Below are positions 7,851 to 15,151 of a DNA stretch of 64,000 nucleotides, piece by piece (position 1 is the stretch's first letter; every line of letters starts with the position of its first letter). The stretch is from Chryseomicrobium sp. FSL W7-1435. Lineage in GTDB: Bacteria; Bacillota; Bacilli; Bacillales_A; Planococcaceae. The notes under the pieces are model-generated. The model was not told the origin of the DNA and did not search any database. It saw only the letters and a list, made by a program, of their open reading frames with translations. The DNA is taken from positions 310,001 to 374,000 of the forward strand of contig NZ_CP151997.1 of the NCBI RefSeq assembly GCF_038595005.1, written 5' to 3'. The position numbers and the translations under genes are program-made.

Positions 7851-8420
7851 TTACGCGTTGTTTTGCTTAGTTTCGCCGTCCCATTGGCTCATGCCTTCTA
7901 CTGCGTTCTTCACGCGGCCAAAGCCTTTGTCTGCCAATTGTTTTGCAGCGAAATCACTGCGGTTGCCTGTACGGCAAATGACGATTACTTCTTTTTCAGC
8001 ATCTAATTCCTGTGTGCGTTCTTCCAACTCTCCAAGCGGAATGGAAACTGCACCTTCGATATGGCCAAACGCATATTCCGCCGGTTCACGGACATCAAGT
8101 ACTGTTACATCGTCACGGTTCATTTTTTCCTTCAGTTCAGCGTTTGTCACTGTATGCGGAAATTGAACTTCTTCTTTTTCTTCAGACTGATCCGCTTTGC
8201 GCAAATAATGCTTCAGCACATCGCCTTCTTCAAATGTTCCAAGGTACTGGTTGCCGCTGCTTTTCGCCCAGGCTTTAATATCAGCCAAAGACCCTTTGTC
8301 AGTTGCCTGTACTTCAATAACCTGGCCCGGCTCAAGTTCCGTCATTGCTTTCTTTGTGCGTACGATCGGCATTGGGCATGCAAGCCCTTTTGCATCAAGT
8401 AATTTATCTGTTTGAATCAT
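7851..8420 (-). CDS. yrkF: TusA-rhodanese fusion protein (YrkF-like)
   Basis: 189 residues. A TusA domain (1-75) carries Cys15 in KGLACPMPIVRT and is joined by a charged linker to a rhodanese domain (about 92-185) with Cys149 in VIVICRTGNRS. B. subtilis YrkF has the same layout. The fusion of a sulfur donor and a sulfur carrier suggests direct intramolecular persulfide relay. It is the first gene after a CstR operator and promoter at 8436-8451. The ribosome site AGGAGGAA precedes the ATG. Confidence 0.9.
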   Translation of the reverse strand: MIQTDKLLDAKGLACPMPIVRTKKAMTELEPGQVIEVQATDKGSLADIKAWAKSSGNQYLGTFEEGDVLKHYLRKADQSEEKEEVQFPHTVTNAELKEKMNRDDVTVLDVREPAEYAFGHIEGAVSIPLGELEERTQELDAEKEVIVICRTGNRSDFAAKQLADKGFGRVKNAVEGMSQWDGETKQNNA

Positions 8421-8430
8421 TCAAATTCCT

Positions 8431-8462
8431 CCTAATTACCCCACTGGGTATATTTATTGTTA
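8431..8462 (-). promoter_or_regulatory. CstR-type operator and promoter upstream of yrkF
   Basis: TTACCCCACTGGGTAT at 8436-8451 matches the operators at 9684, 9750, 10126 and 11395. On the minus strand, TTAACA and GGTAAT are 17 nt apart, with the operator in the spacer and running into the -10. This makes yrkF to yrkJ a second CstR-controlled transcription unit inside the cluster. Confidence 0.65.
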
Positions 8463-8478
8463 AAAAAATATAGCTTTG

Positions 8479-8775
8479 TTATTCAGTCGGTCCGTCCCAG
8501 TCCATCATACCGCCATCCATATTGATTACATTGTAGCCATGGTTTCCAAGAATGTTCGTCGCCATTCCGCTGCGGCTTCCTGAACGGCATACCATGATGT
8601 GTTCTTGTGATTTGTCGATGTCATGCATACGGAACTCGATCAGGCCTAAAGGAATATTAACAGCGCCAGGAATTTTCCCTGCCTTTACTTCCTCTGTTTC
8701 CCGTACATCAATGATTGAAACATCTTTATTGTTTTTTATATATTCTTGTACTTCTTGTGCAGTCATTCTTTTCAT
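8479..8775 (-). CDS. Single-domain rhodanese
   Basis: 98 residues, a stand-alone rhodanese domain with active-site Cys63 in MVCRSGSRSG and the preceding signature IIDVRETEEV. It moves sulfane sulfur between thiols. It lies between a membrane-anchored rhodanese gene and yrkF. No signal peptide is seen. Confidence 0.88.
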   Translation of the reverse strand: MKRMTAQEVQEYIKNNKDVSIIDVRETEEVKAGKIPGAVNIPLGLIEFRMHDIDKSQEHIMVCRSGSRSGMATNILGNHGYNVINMDGGMMDWDGPTE

Positions 8776-8793
8776 TTGTTATTCCTCCTTAGT

Positions 8794-9159
8794 TTACGAG
8801 CGGTAGCTTCCCATGCCGCCTCTTACATTAATCACATTAGTAAAACCATTTTTGTTTAGGATTGAAGCTGCCTTGCTGCTTCGAATGCCGCTTTGGCAAA
8901 TAACATACGTTTCTTTATTTTTGTCAAGTTCACTTACTCGACTTGGCAATTCATTCAATGGAATGTTCTTGAATTCCTTGATGCGGTTTGCCTTAAACTC
9001 TCCAGGCGTCCATACATCGATGAATTGTTTATCTTTTTTCTTCAATTGAGATTTCAGCTCGTCAGTGGAAATGGATTTTGCACCTTTTGCCGGTGACATG
9101 GCGCGGTAACCGATAAATACGATTACAGCTCCGATTAAAACGATTAACCAAGTATCCAT
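8794..9159 (-). CDS. Membrane-anchored rhodanese
   Basis: 121 residues. An N-terminal membrane helix (about 4-19, WLIVLIGAVIVFIG) is followed by a rhodanese domain with Cys88 in YVICQSGIRSS. The catalytic domain is probably cytoplasmic by the positive-inside rule (YRAMSPAKGAK follows the helix). It may collect sulfane sulfur at the membrane and pass it to the soluble relay proteins encoded beside it. The family resembles YtwF/YqhL-type rhodaneses of bacilli. Confidence 0.85.
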   Translation of the reverse strand: MDTWLIVLIGAVIVFIGYRAMSPAKGAKSISTDELKSQLKKKDKQFIDVWTPGEFKANRIKEFKNIPLNELPSRVSELDKNKETYVICQSGIRSSKAASILNKNGFTNVINVRGGMGSYRS

Positions 9160-9180
9160 GTTTTCCCTCTTTTCCTTCTA

Positions 9181-9660
9181 TTAGATGAACAAGTTTACAT
9201 TGCCGTCTTCAGCATCTGCCAAATAAGCGGCTACACCTGCATACGTAATGCCATCAAGCAATTCTTCCTGCTTCAATCCAAGAAGATCCATTGTCATCGT
9301 ACAAGCAACAAGATTGATTTCCTGTTCCTCTGCCATTTCAATCAATTGCGGCATCGTCATTGCATTGTGTTTTTGGATAACCTGCTTGATCATTTTCGGG
9401 CCCATACCACCCATGTGCATATTGGATAAGCCAAGTTTGTCCGCACCGCGCGGCATCATTTTGGCAAACATTTTTTCCAGACGTGTTTTTTTCACTGCCG
9501 GCGGATTGTCTTTCCGTAATGCATTCAATCCCCAGAATGTGTGGAAGATCGTCACTTCGTGATCATAAGCCGCTGCTCCGTTCGCAATAATATAAGCAGC
9601 CATTGCCTTATCGTAATCTCCGCTGAATAATATGATGTTAGTGGATTTTTTCTGTTCCAA
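9181..9660 (-). CDS. yrkE: DsrE/DsrF/DrsH-like protein (YrkE-like)
   Basis: 159 residues of the DrsE2 fold with Cys120 in LVACTMTMDLLG and a methionine-rich linker (NMHMGGMGPKM, about 80-90). YrkE of B. subtilis has the same type and position next to the csoR-like gene. It is the first gene of the operon that starts at the CstR-controlled promoter at 9681-9710. The start codon is TTG after GAGGGGG. Likely a persulfide carrier. Confidence 0.88.
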   Translation of the reverse strand: MEQKKSTNIILFSGDYDKAMAAYIIANGAAAYDHEVTIFHTFWGLNALRKDNPPAVKKTRLEKMFAKMMPRGADKLGLSNMHMGGMGPKMIKQVIQKHNAMTMPQLIEMAEEQEINLVACTMTMDLLGLKQEELLDGITYAGVAAYLADAEDGNVNLFI

Positions 9661-9680
9661 TTGCTTGTTTCCCCCTCGAT

Positions 9681-9710
9681 AATATACCCCGCAGGGTATT
9701 TAAAAGTCAA
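9681..9710 (-). promoter_or_regulatory. CstR-controlled promoter of the yrkE operon
   Basis: On the minus strand, TTGACT (9705-9710) and TATATT (9681-9686) are 18 nt apart. The palindrome ATACCCCGCAGGGTAT (9684-9699) fills the spacer and overlaps the -10, so a bound repressor would block polymerase. Confidence 0.75.
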
Positions 9711-9749
9711 AAATAAAAAATGCACCGGCTCCAGCAACAAAGAAATTAA

Positions 9750-9765
9750 ATACCTATAGGGGTAT
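9750..9765. promoter_or_regulatory. Second CstR-type operator upstream of yrkE
   Basis: ATACCTATAGGGGTAT has the same half-sites as the other operators. No clear minus-strand promoter overlaps it. It may be an auxiliary site 66 bp upstream of the main operator. Confidence 0.6.
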
Positions 9766-9779
9766 AATAACATCCAAAT

Positions 9780-9814
9780 GAAAGTTCGTCAACCCGAAAG
9801 TTTGACGAACTTTC
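9780..9814 (-). terminator. Hairpin at the 3' end of cstR
   Basis: GAAAGTTCGTCAA (9780-9792) pairs perfectly over 13 bp with TTGACGAACTTTC (9802-9814), right after the cstR stop. There is no clear U-run, so termination may be weak. Confidence 0.6.
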
Positions 9815-10075
9815 TTAGCGGCTTTTTACAAGAAGACTGACTGCATCTTTTACAAGCTGATCCGTGCTTTCACCTTTGCTGACGCTGTCGCGCACACATT
9901 GCTCCAGGTTTTCGCTGACAATTACGCCGATTGCGCGGTCAACCGCACTTCTGACAGCAGACAATTGAGTTACCACATCGCGGCAGTCATCGTTTTCTTC
10001 GACCATGCGAATTACACCTTTCAACTGGCCTTCAATTCGCTTTAAGCGATTCTGGACTTGTTTATCGTATTCCAT
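9815..10075 (-). CDS. cstR: CstR, persulfide-sensing CsoR-family repressor
   Basis: 86 residues of the all-helical CsoR/RcnR family (RLKRIEGQLKGVIRMVEE). Two cysteines lie at positions 31 and 60, exactly the pair used by S. aureus CstR to form di-, tri- or tetrasulfide links on reaction with persulfides. The copper-binding histidine of CsoR, four residues before the second cysteine, is replaced by Asn56, which argues against copper sensing. It controls its own promoter and the sulfur operons through the five operators listed here. Confidence 0.92.
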   Translation of the reverse strand: MEYDKQVQNRLKRIEGQLKGVIRMVEENDDCRDVVTQLSAVRSAVDRAIGVIVSENLEQCVRDSVSKGESTDQLVKDAVSLLVKSR

Positions 10076-10120
10076 CTTTGCTTGCCTCCTTGTTGATTTC
10101 TTTATTAATACTATAACCCT

Positions 10121-10149
10121 ACTATATACCCCTTAGGGTATAATTTCAA
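10121..10149 (-). promoter_or_regulatory. Autoregulated promoter of cstR
   Basis: On the minus strand, TTGAAA (10144-10149) and TATAGT (10121-10126) are 17 nt apart. ATACCCCTTAGGGTAT (10126-10141) covers nearly the whole spacer. Confidence 0.75.
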
Positions 10150-10167
10150 GTGATTGAACTGAGTATT

Positions 10168-10234
10168 AAAAACGGATAATCCGCTGACCTTTGCTCAGTT
10201 TAGAACTAAACATTTTCGCGGTCAAGGATTATCC
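10168..10234 (-). terminator. Terminator of the second yrkH-like gene
   Basis: GGATAATCC (10174-10182) pairs with GGATTATCC (10226-10234), supported by TGACC/GGTCA inside. A run of five Us follows on the minus strand. Confidence 0.7.
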
Positions 10235-10244
10235 ATTTCTTCTA

Positions 10245-11363
10245 TTATACTGCGCAGTTATTCGGGCCGGTTTCCATTTCTTTCTCTTCTTCAAGTGGCG
10301 GATGGATTTTGCCCATGTTCGTCTGGCGTATTTCTTCATAGGCATTCGGCTGATCTTTCAAGCCTTCTGTCACCCGTTTGATGAACTTTTCTTCATCATT
10401 AATCTGCAGGCCTTCATTGTTCTGATAAAGGTCAGACAGTTTTCCAGAAACACTGCCGTCTTCATTCAGTTCACTGACGTCCGCGTAATGGGCCGGAAGC
10501 ACGAGAAGATTGTCCGCTAATTTCTTATAGCGGCTGTAGAGAGTTTCGTACAGATCATCTGCCCAGTCCCCCGCTTTGCCGGCAAGGTCCGGGCGCCCGA
10601 TCGATTCAACGAACAGAATGTCCCCCGTCAACAGATATTTATTGTCGACAACGAATGTGGTACTGCCGATCGTATGCCCCGGAGAGTATACCGCTTCGAT
10701 TACCGCACTGCCGACTTCCAGTTTCATGCCGTCGGTAACCGGTTCAAAAGCAAATACGACTTCTTCCGCATCGTCCGGCGGCAAATAATAAGTGGCATCT
10801 GCCGAGTCCGCCAGTTTTTTACCACCCGAAATGTGATCGGCATGCAAATGCGTATCGATAACATGCTTAATTTTCAACCCTTTTTCACGCGCAAACTCTT
10901 CATAGTTTTCTGTCATTCTGCTGGCATCGACGATTGCAGCCTCTCCGTCGGATTCGATCAAATAAGAAAGGCAGCCTTTGCCCAGACGCACAAACTGATA
11001 AAGCGCCCCTCCGGCCACTTCGCCGATTTTGACAGCTTCAAGCTGTTCACTCCAGGCAGCCATTCCGCCTTCAATCGAAATCACGTTATCAAAACCATTT
11101 TCCTGCAAAAAGGCTGCAGCTTTTTGTGAAGTATTCCCTTTTCCGCAAACCGTATACAGCGTCTCGTTTTCCGGCAGCTCTTTCAAGTCGGACGAGTCGG
11201 AATTACTCAACTCTTTGAACGGTATATTGATTAATTGAACATGATCGCCTTCAATTTTCCAGTCTTCCGATTCCTCTTTGCTGCGGACATCCAATACATA
11301 AATCGGCTCATTCTTAAAAACCTGATCAGCCACTTTCTTTGGTGATACGGATTTCACTGTCAT
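10245..11363 (-). CDS. Rhodanese-persulfide dioxygenase fusion (YrkH-like), copy 2
   Basis: 372 residues, colinear with the gene at 6246-7373: rhodanese domain with Cys73 in TVCGKGNTS, then MBL domain with THLHADH at 171-177 and LLTGDILFVESIGRPD. The two copies clearly differ in sequence, so this is not a recent duplication. It is a single-gene unit with its own CstR operator and promoter upstream and its own terminator. It may act on a different thiol persulfide than copy 1; that is inference. Confidence 0.88.
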   Translation of the reverse strand: MTVKSVSPKKVADQVFKNEPIYVLDVRSKEESEDWKIEGDHVQLINIPFKELSNSDSSDLKELPENETLYTVCGKGNTSQKAAAFLQENGFDNVISIEGGMAAWSEQLEAVKIGEVAGGALYQFVRLGKGCLSYLIESDGEAAIVDASRMTENYEEFAREKGLKIKHVIDTHLHADHISGGKKLADSADATYYLPPDDAEEVVFAFEPVTDGMKLEVGSAVIEAVYSPGHTIGSTTFVVDNKYLLTGDILFVESIGRPDLAGKAGDWADDLYETLYSRYKKLADNLLVLPAHYADVSELNEDGSVSGKLSDLYQNNEGLQINDEEKFIKRVTEGLKDQPNAYEEIRQTNMGKIHPPLEEEKEMETGPNNCAV

Positions 11364-11389
11364 ATAGAATTCCTCCTTGCCAATAAACC

Positions 11390-11422
11390 CTTAATTACCG
11401 CACGGGGTATATTGAGTGCTAA
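11390..11422 (-). promoter_or_regulatory. CstR-type operator and promoter of the second yrkH-like gene
   Basis: TTACCGCACGGGGTAT (11395-11410) lies between TTAGCA and GGTAAT, 17 nt apart on the minus strand. This is the same layout as in front of yrkF. Confidence 0.65.
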
Positions 11423-11433
11423 AAAAATTTGGC

Positions 11434-11817
11434 TTAGACTGTCTTGTCGATACAGCCGATCAATCTTTCTTCAATATCCACTGCGATTTCTTTGATCGAT
11501 TCATTATTGACCATCTGAATTAGCGCACTTGGTTTCGGCATGCCGATTTTTGTAATGCCTTCCTCTTCGTAAACAACAATTTTACATGGAAGGAAATAGC
11601 CGACCATTAAATCTTCCGACAGGACGCGGTTTGCTTCCTGCGGGTTGCAAACTTCAAGTATGGTATACGGCGTATTGAAATCCGTTCCTTTTTCCTGAAG
11701 CTTTGCCGTCAAATCGAAATTCCAAAGCACCCCGAATTTCTCATCCTTCAAGTTCGCTTCCAAATCCCGGACTGCTTCGTCCTTGCTTTTGCTTGTTTCA
11801 ACTGTGTAATCAAACAT
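11434..11817 (-). CDS. DUF302-family protein
   Basis: 127 residues matching the DUF302 fold (DYTVETSKSKDEAVRDLEAN, later EVCNPQEANRVL and GYFLPCKIVVYEEEG). The function of DUF302 is not known. Members are often found beside rhodanese, thioredoxin or metal-stress genes, and this one ends 23 bp before a CstR operator. Two cysteines (in EVCNP and FLPCK) could carry persulfide. Its own upstream region has no CstR operator. Cytoplasmic. Confidence 0.8.
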   Translation of the reverse strand: MFDYTVETSKSKDEAVRDLEANLKDEKFGVLWNFDLTAKLQEKGTDFNTPYTILEVCNPQEANRVLSEDLMVGYFLPCKIVVYEEEGITKIGMPKPSALIQMVNNESIKEIAVDIEERLIGCIDKTV

Positions 11818-11927
11818 TTGTATGGCTCCTTTCTTTTAAATACTTATTCTTTTGATAAATTTCCCTCATTAAGCCGTGTAAAACATTTTTTATCGAATTA
11901 AGCCGTTAGTACTGAGTGAAAATAAGG

Positions 11928-11950
11928 AAAAAACAGAAAAGCTATTCCTG
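11928..11950 (-). terminator. Probable terminator of the two-component operon
   Basis: On the minus strand a short hairpin (CAGGAA ... TTTCTG) is followed by six Us, about 85 nt after the kinase stop. The rest of 11818-12035 holds no supported gene. Confidence 0.5.
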
Positions 11951-12035
11951 TCAGGAACGCAAATTTTTGAGATGGTCACAATGAATTCCAAGAGTTCTTC
12001 ATGGCCGCTCCTTTCTCTACACAGACGCAGCAGTG

Positions 12036-13121
12036 CTAAGCCCCTTGATCAAGAGGCACCGTAAACCAGAATGTGTAACAATTATTCGATGAATCAAATC
12101 CTATTTCGCCTTTATGGCGTTCAATGATTTCTTTTGAAATCGCCAGTCCAAGGCCGCTTCCTCCGGTCTCCCTATTTCGGGAAGGATCCGTCCGGTAGAA
12201 CCGTTCAAATACTTTTTCACTGTCCGTTTCCGGAATTTCCTGTCCTTCACTGATAATGGACATCCGATAATGCGCCCCTTCAACCCTCCCGATTATTTGA
12301 ATCGGCTTGTCACCTTCATAATAAAGAATGGCGTTCTCGATGATATTGCTGAGCACCTGCTGGATGCCGCCGTTATAAACCTGCACGTTTCCAGGCTCGG
12401 CGTCGATCCGGACAGGAATCCGCTGTTCCTGCAGCTGCCAGTGAAACATATCAGCCGTTTGCCGGATCAGCCGGCTCATTTCTTCCAGCTTTGTTTCGAC
12501 ATATGTCTGCACAGCGTCAAAATCCCATTCTTTCAACTTTTCCAGTTGCTCGACCATCACCGTCAGCCGCTTCGCTTCACCATGAAGCGATTTGAACAGT
12601 TCAACATCGCCAGCAATGACACCCTTACTTAAAGCATTCATATAACCGTTTAAATTTGATAACGGCGTTCTGAATTCATGGGACAGATCTGACACGATTT
12701 TCCGCCTTGATTCTTCATTGGTTTTCAGCTGCTGCACCAGTTCGTTGAAATGGACAATCAATTCTGCCACTTCGCCTCTGGACTGGCTCTGGATGGTTTC
12801 CGGATAATGCCCTTCTTTCATGACTTTCGTTGATTCGATTAAAGTTTTTAAAGGACGCATCAATTTTTTTGTCAGATAAAAGTGGATCAGGCTTCCCAGC
12901 ACGATGGTCGAGACACTGAAAATCCAGAGATATTGCCACAGGGTTGCACTGAACTGCTCCTGCCTGTACTCATCTGTTCCCATCCCGCCAACCAACCCAC
13001 AGGCTGCATGGTAAATGGTGAAACTGCTCAGGATGACAAGGACCGTCAAGGTGAGGATATTCAAAAAGGTCAGCCGCCAAAGAATCTGTTTCGGCCAAAA
13101 TGACTTGATGGAATCAAACAT
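12036..13121 (-). CDS. Membrane sensor histidine kinase
   Basis: 361 residues. Two membrane helices (about 14-38 and 62-82) flank a short outside loop (YHAACGLVGGMGTDEYRQEQ) with one cysteine at position 41. A HAMP segment follows, then the phosphoacceptor His148 in SHEFRTPLSN, the N box NIIENAI and the G box GGSGLGLAISKE. The start overlaps the stop of the response regulator gene by 8 bp, so the two are coupled. The loop is too small for a ligand domain, so the signal may be membrane- or thiol-borne. The ligand is unknown. Confidence 0.88.
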   Translation of the reverse strand: MFDSIKSFWPKQILWRLTFLNILTLTVLVILSSFTIYHAACGLVGGMGTDEYRQEQFSATLWQYLWIFSVSTIVLGSLIHFYLTKKLMRPLKTLIESTKVMKEGHYPETIQSQSRGEVAELIVHFNELVQQLKTNEESRRKIVSDLSHEFRTPLSNLNGYMNALSKGVIAGDVELFKSLHGEAKRLTVMVEQLEKLKEWDFDAVQTYVETKLEEMSRLIRQTADMFHWQLQEQRIPVRIDAEPGNVQVYNGGIQQVLSNIIENAILYYEGDKPIQIIGRVEGAHYRMSIISEGQEIPETDSEKVFERFYRTDPSRNRETGGSGLGLAISKEIIERHKGEIGFDSSNNCYTFWFTVPLDQGA

Positions 13122-13797
13122 GGATGAATTTATACCCCATTCCTCTGACTGTCAGGATGCGTTTCGGGGAAGAAGGCTCATCTTCGATTTTTTCCCGCAG
13201 ATTTTTGATATGGGCATCAATGGTCCGGTCCAGCACCATCTTATCGTTATATGGATACAATTGATGGATCAGATCTTCCCTGCTGAGCACCATATTCGGA
13301 TTGTCCATAAAGTGAAAAAGAAGATTGAATTCATGCTTTGTCAATGGCAGTGTTTTGCCGTATAACTCCACTTCCCCTTTTCTCGGCATGATGGAAAGAC
13401 CGGCACAGGTGATTTTTTGGCAGAATTGCCCGGAGCGACGCAGCACTGCTTCAACATGGGCAACCAGTTCATCGGGATCAAAGGGCTTGATCAGGTAATC
13501 ATCTGCCCCCATTTTTAATCCATCGATCCGTTCGCTGATCTTCGCTTTTGCCGAAAGCATAATAATGGAGACTTCGTTGCGTTTCTGGCTCCTGAACCAC
13601 CCGCATAATTCCTCGCCGCTTATTTTCGGCAACATGAGATCCAAAATGACTAAGCAGGGCTGAAACGCATGAAAAGCTTCTTTTGCCTCTTCGCCATCTG
13701 CCGCGGCTTTTACTTCATAACCTTCTTTCCTCATATAGATGGAAACAAGCTCACGGATCATCGGATCATCTTCGACGACTAATACAGTAGGTTTCAA
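13114..13797 (-). CDS. OmpR-family response regulator
   Basis: About 227 residues. The receiver domain has the acidic pair in VVEDD, phosphorylated Asp53 in LVILDLMLP and the lysine in YLIKPFDP. The winged-helix DNA-binding domain includes LTKHEFNLLFHFMDNP and DRTIDAHIKNLREK. I favour TTG 13797, spaced 7 nt from AGAGGT; TTG 13800 and GTG 13806 are in-frame alternatives. It lies downstream of the tlpA-like and ccdA genes on the same strand, which suggests one operon for membrane thiol redox and its control. Confidence 0.88.
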   Translation of the reverse strand: MKPTVLVVEDDPMIRELVSIYMRKEGYEVKAAADGEEAKEAFHAFQPCLVILDLMLPKISGEELCGWFRSQKRNEVSIIMLSAKAKISERIDGLKMGADDYLIKPFDPDELVAHVEAVLRRSGQFCQKITCAGLSIMPRKGEVELYGKTLPLTKHEFNLLFHFMDNPNMVLSREDLIHQLYPYNDKMVLDRTIDAHIKNLREKIEDEPSSPKRILTVRGMGYKFIHV

Positions 13798-13828
13798 CAA
13801 CTTCACCTCTTGATAAATTAATAAAAAC

Positions 13829-14374
13829 TCATTCCATGTTCTTCACTTCCCGGATCATGATGTCATGGTTCATGGCACCCGGTGCGACAAATGAGATGCG
13901 CCCTTTCGAATCGATCATGTAAGAAGTCGGATAGGCCTGCACTTTATATTTATCAGAGACTTCCGAATCCCTGTCCATTAAAATCGGGAAAGTCAGGCCG
14001 TAATCCGCTATGAAATCCACTACATTTTCTTCGTTGCCTTCAGTTTCCGTCAGATTGACAGCCAATATTTCCACCGGCACTTCCTGTTCTGCGTACAGCT
14101 TCTGCATATCCGGCATTTCCGCTCTGCAAGGCGGACACCAGGTAGCCCAGAAATTCACGAAGACGCGTTCGCCGCGGTAATCGGATAAGCGCACCGTCTC
14201 CCCGTCCATTGTCACCAACTCGAAATCCGGTGCAAGATCCCCGATCATCAACCCTGTTTCTGCTGACTCTTCAGAATCCTGCACTTCAGCTGACTCTTTG
14301 CCCGAAAAGGCCATATCATAAAAAGCCCAGCCCACCATTGCAGCTATGATAACACCCAATACTATTTTTTTCAT
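13829..14374 (-). CDS. TlpA/ResA-like thiol-disulfide oxidoreductase
   Basis: 181 residues. An N-terminal membrane anchor (KIVLGVIIAAMVGWAFYDMA) is followed by an acidic linker and a thioredoxin fold with the redox site WCPPC (Cys80 and Cys83) and the cis-proline in QAYPTSYMID. It faces the outside of the membrane, where ResA-type proteins reduce disulfides. I choose ATG 14374, 9 nt after AGGAGG, over the TTG at 14383. It sits directly after ccdA, its usual electron donor. In Sox operons the equivalent pair is SoxW with SoxV. Confidence 0.9.
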   Translation of the reverse strand: MKKIVLGVIIAAMVGWAFYDMAFSGKESAEVQDSEESAETGLMIGDLAPDFELVTMDGETVRLSDYRGERVFVNFWATWCPPCRAEMPDMQKLYAEQEVPVEILAVNLTETEGNEENVVDFIADYGLTFPILMDRDSEVSDKYKVQAYPTSYMIDSKGRISFVAPGAMNHDIMIREVKNME

Positions 14375-14392
14375 GGTTTTCAACCTCCTGTT

Positions 14393-15151
14393 TTATCCTA
14401 AGTTCGCAAACCACGTATCCTGAATCAGATCCAGCAGGGCTCCGGTTATGGCCGGCATCTGCCCGAAGAACAGGACAAGGCCCATGGCGACCATGACGAT
14501 ACCGCCAGCTTTCATAATGATTTGGCTTTTGCGGACAATCCATTTTGTCGAACCGATGAAGAACGTCAAAATAATGAACGGCAAAGCAAAACCGATGACG
14601 TACATCACTGTATAAAAAATCCCCTGTCCCGGATTGCTGACGGCCAGTATCAGAATGGAACCGAATACAGGTCCGATGCAGGGCGTCCATCCAGCCGCGA
14701 ACCCCAGACCGATGATGAATGTTCCAATATAACCGCTTGGCCGCCTGCTGAATTGAAAACGCTGTTCTTTCATCAATCCGGTGAGATTGAGCCAGCCGCC
14801 GATGAACAGTCCCATGACCACGATAAATATCCCGGCAATGCGCTGGATGAAAAGACCGGAATCTCCCATCAGCAAATTCTGCACCCATTGACCGAAAAAG
14901 GATGCTCCGGCTCCCAGGCTGATAAACACAAGAGACACGCCTGCCAGAAATACCAGCGAATGGCTAAACAGCCTGCCCTGTATTTTCTTGTCCCGATCCC
15001 CCTGCAGTTCTTTCACACTGATGCCGGTAATATAGGACAGGTATGCCGGAAATAATGGCAGGACGCAAGGTGACAAAAAGGATATCGCCCCTGCTCCGAG
15101 AGCCAGGAACATTCCCACCAGTAATAGCGTATCCGGTTCAATTATGCTCAT
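14393..15151 (-). CDS. ccdA: CcdA-type thiol-reducing membrane protein
   Basis: 252 residues with six predicted membrane helices. The two redox cysteines lie in FLSPCVLPLFPAY (about Cys29) and GWTPCIGPVFG (about Cys158), the signature of the CcdA/DsbD beta domain. It carries electrons from cytoplasmic thioredoxin to an extracytoplasmic acceptor, here most likely the TlpA-like protein encoded next. The ATG at 15151 is 9 nt after AAGGAG and is preferred to a GTG three codons upstream. The start lies inside the end of the preceding membrane protein gene. Confidence 0.92.
   Translation of the reverse strand: MSIIEPDTLLLVGMFLALGAGAISFLSPCVLPLFPAYLSYITGISVKELQGDRDKKIQGRLFSHSLVFLAGVSLVFISLGAGASFFGQWVQNLLMGDSGLFIQRIAGIFIVVMGLFIGGWLNLTGLMKEQRFQFSRRPSGYIGTFIIGLGFAAGWTPCIGPVFGSILILAVSNPGQGIFYTVMYVIGFALPFIILTFFIGSTKWIVRKSQIIMKAGGIVMVAMGLVLFFGQMPAITGALLDLIQDTWFANLG

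Noticed and set aside
9552-9773. A 73-codon minus-strand frame covering the yrkE promoter
   Set aside because: It spans the CstR operators and promoter and overlaps the yrkE start; no motif is seen.
11900-12007. A minus-strand start with strong AAAGGAG (ATG near 12003), eight codons to a TGA, then a hydrophobic frame of about 25 codons
   Set aside because: The part after the TGA coincides with the kinase operon terminator, so a second TGA-containing gene is not supported.
14316-14888. A 190-codon frame within ccdA
   Set aside because: It is a shifted frame of ccdA, rich in Arg/His/Cys with no family likeness; ccdA itself carries clear motifs.
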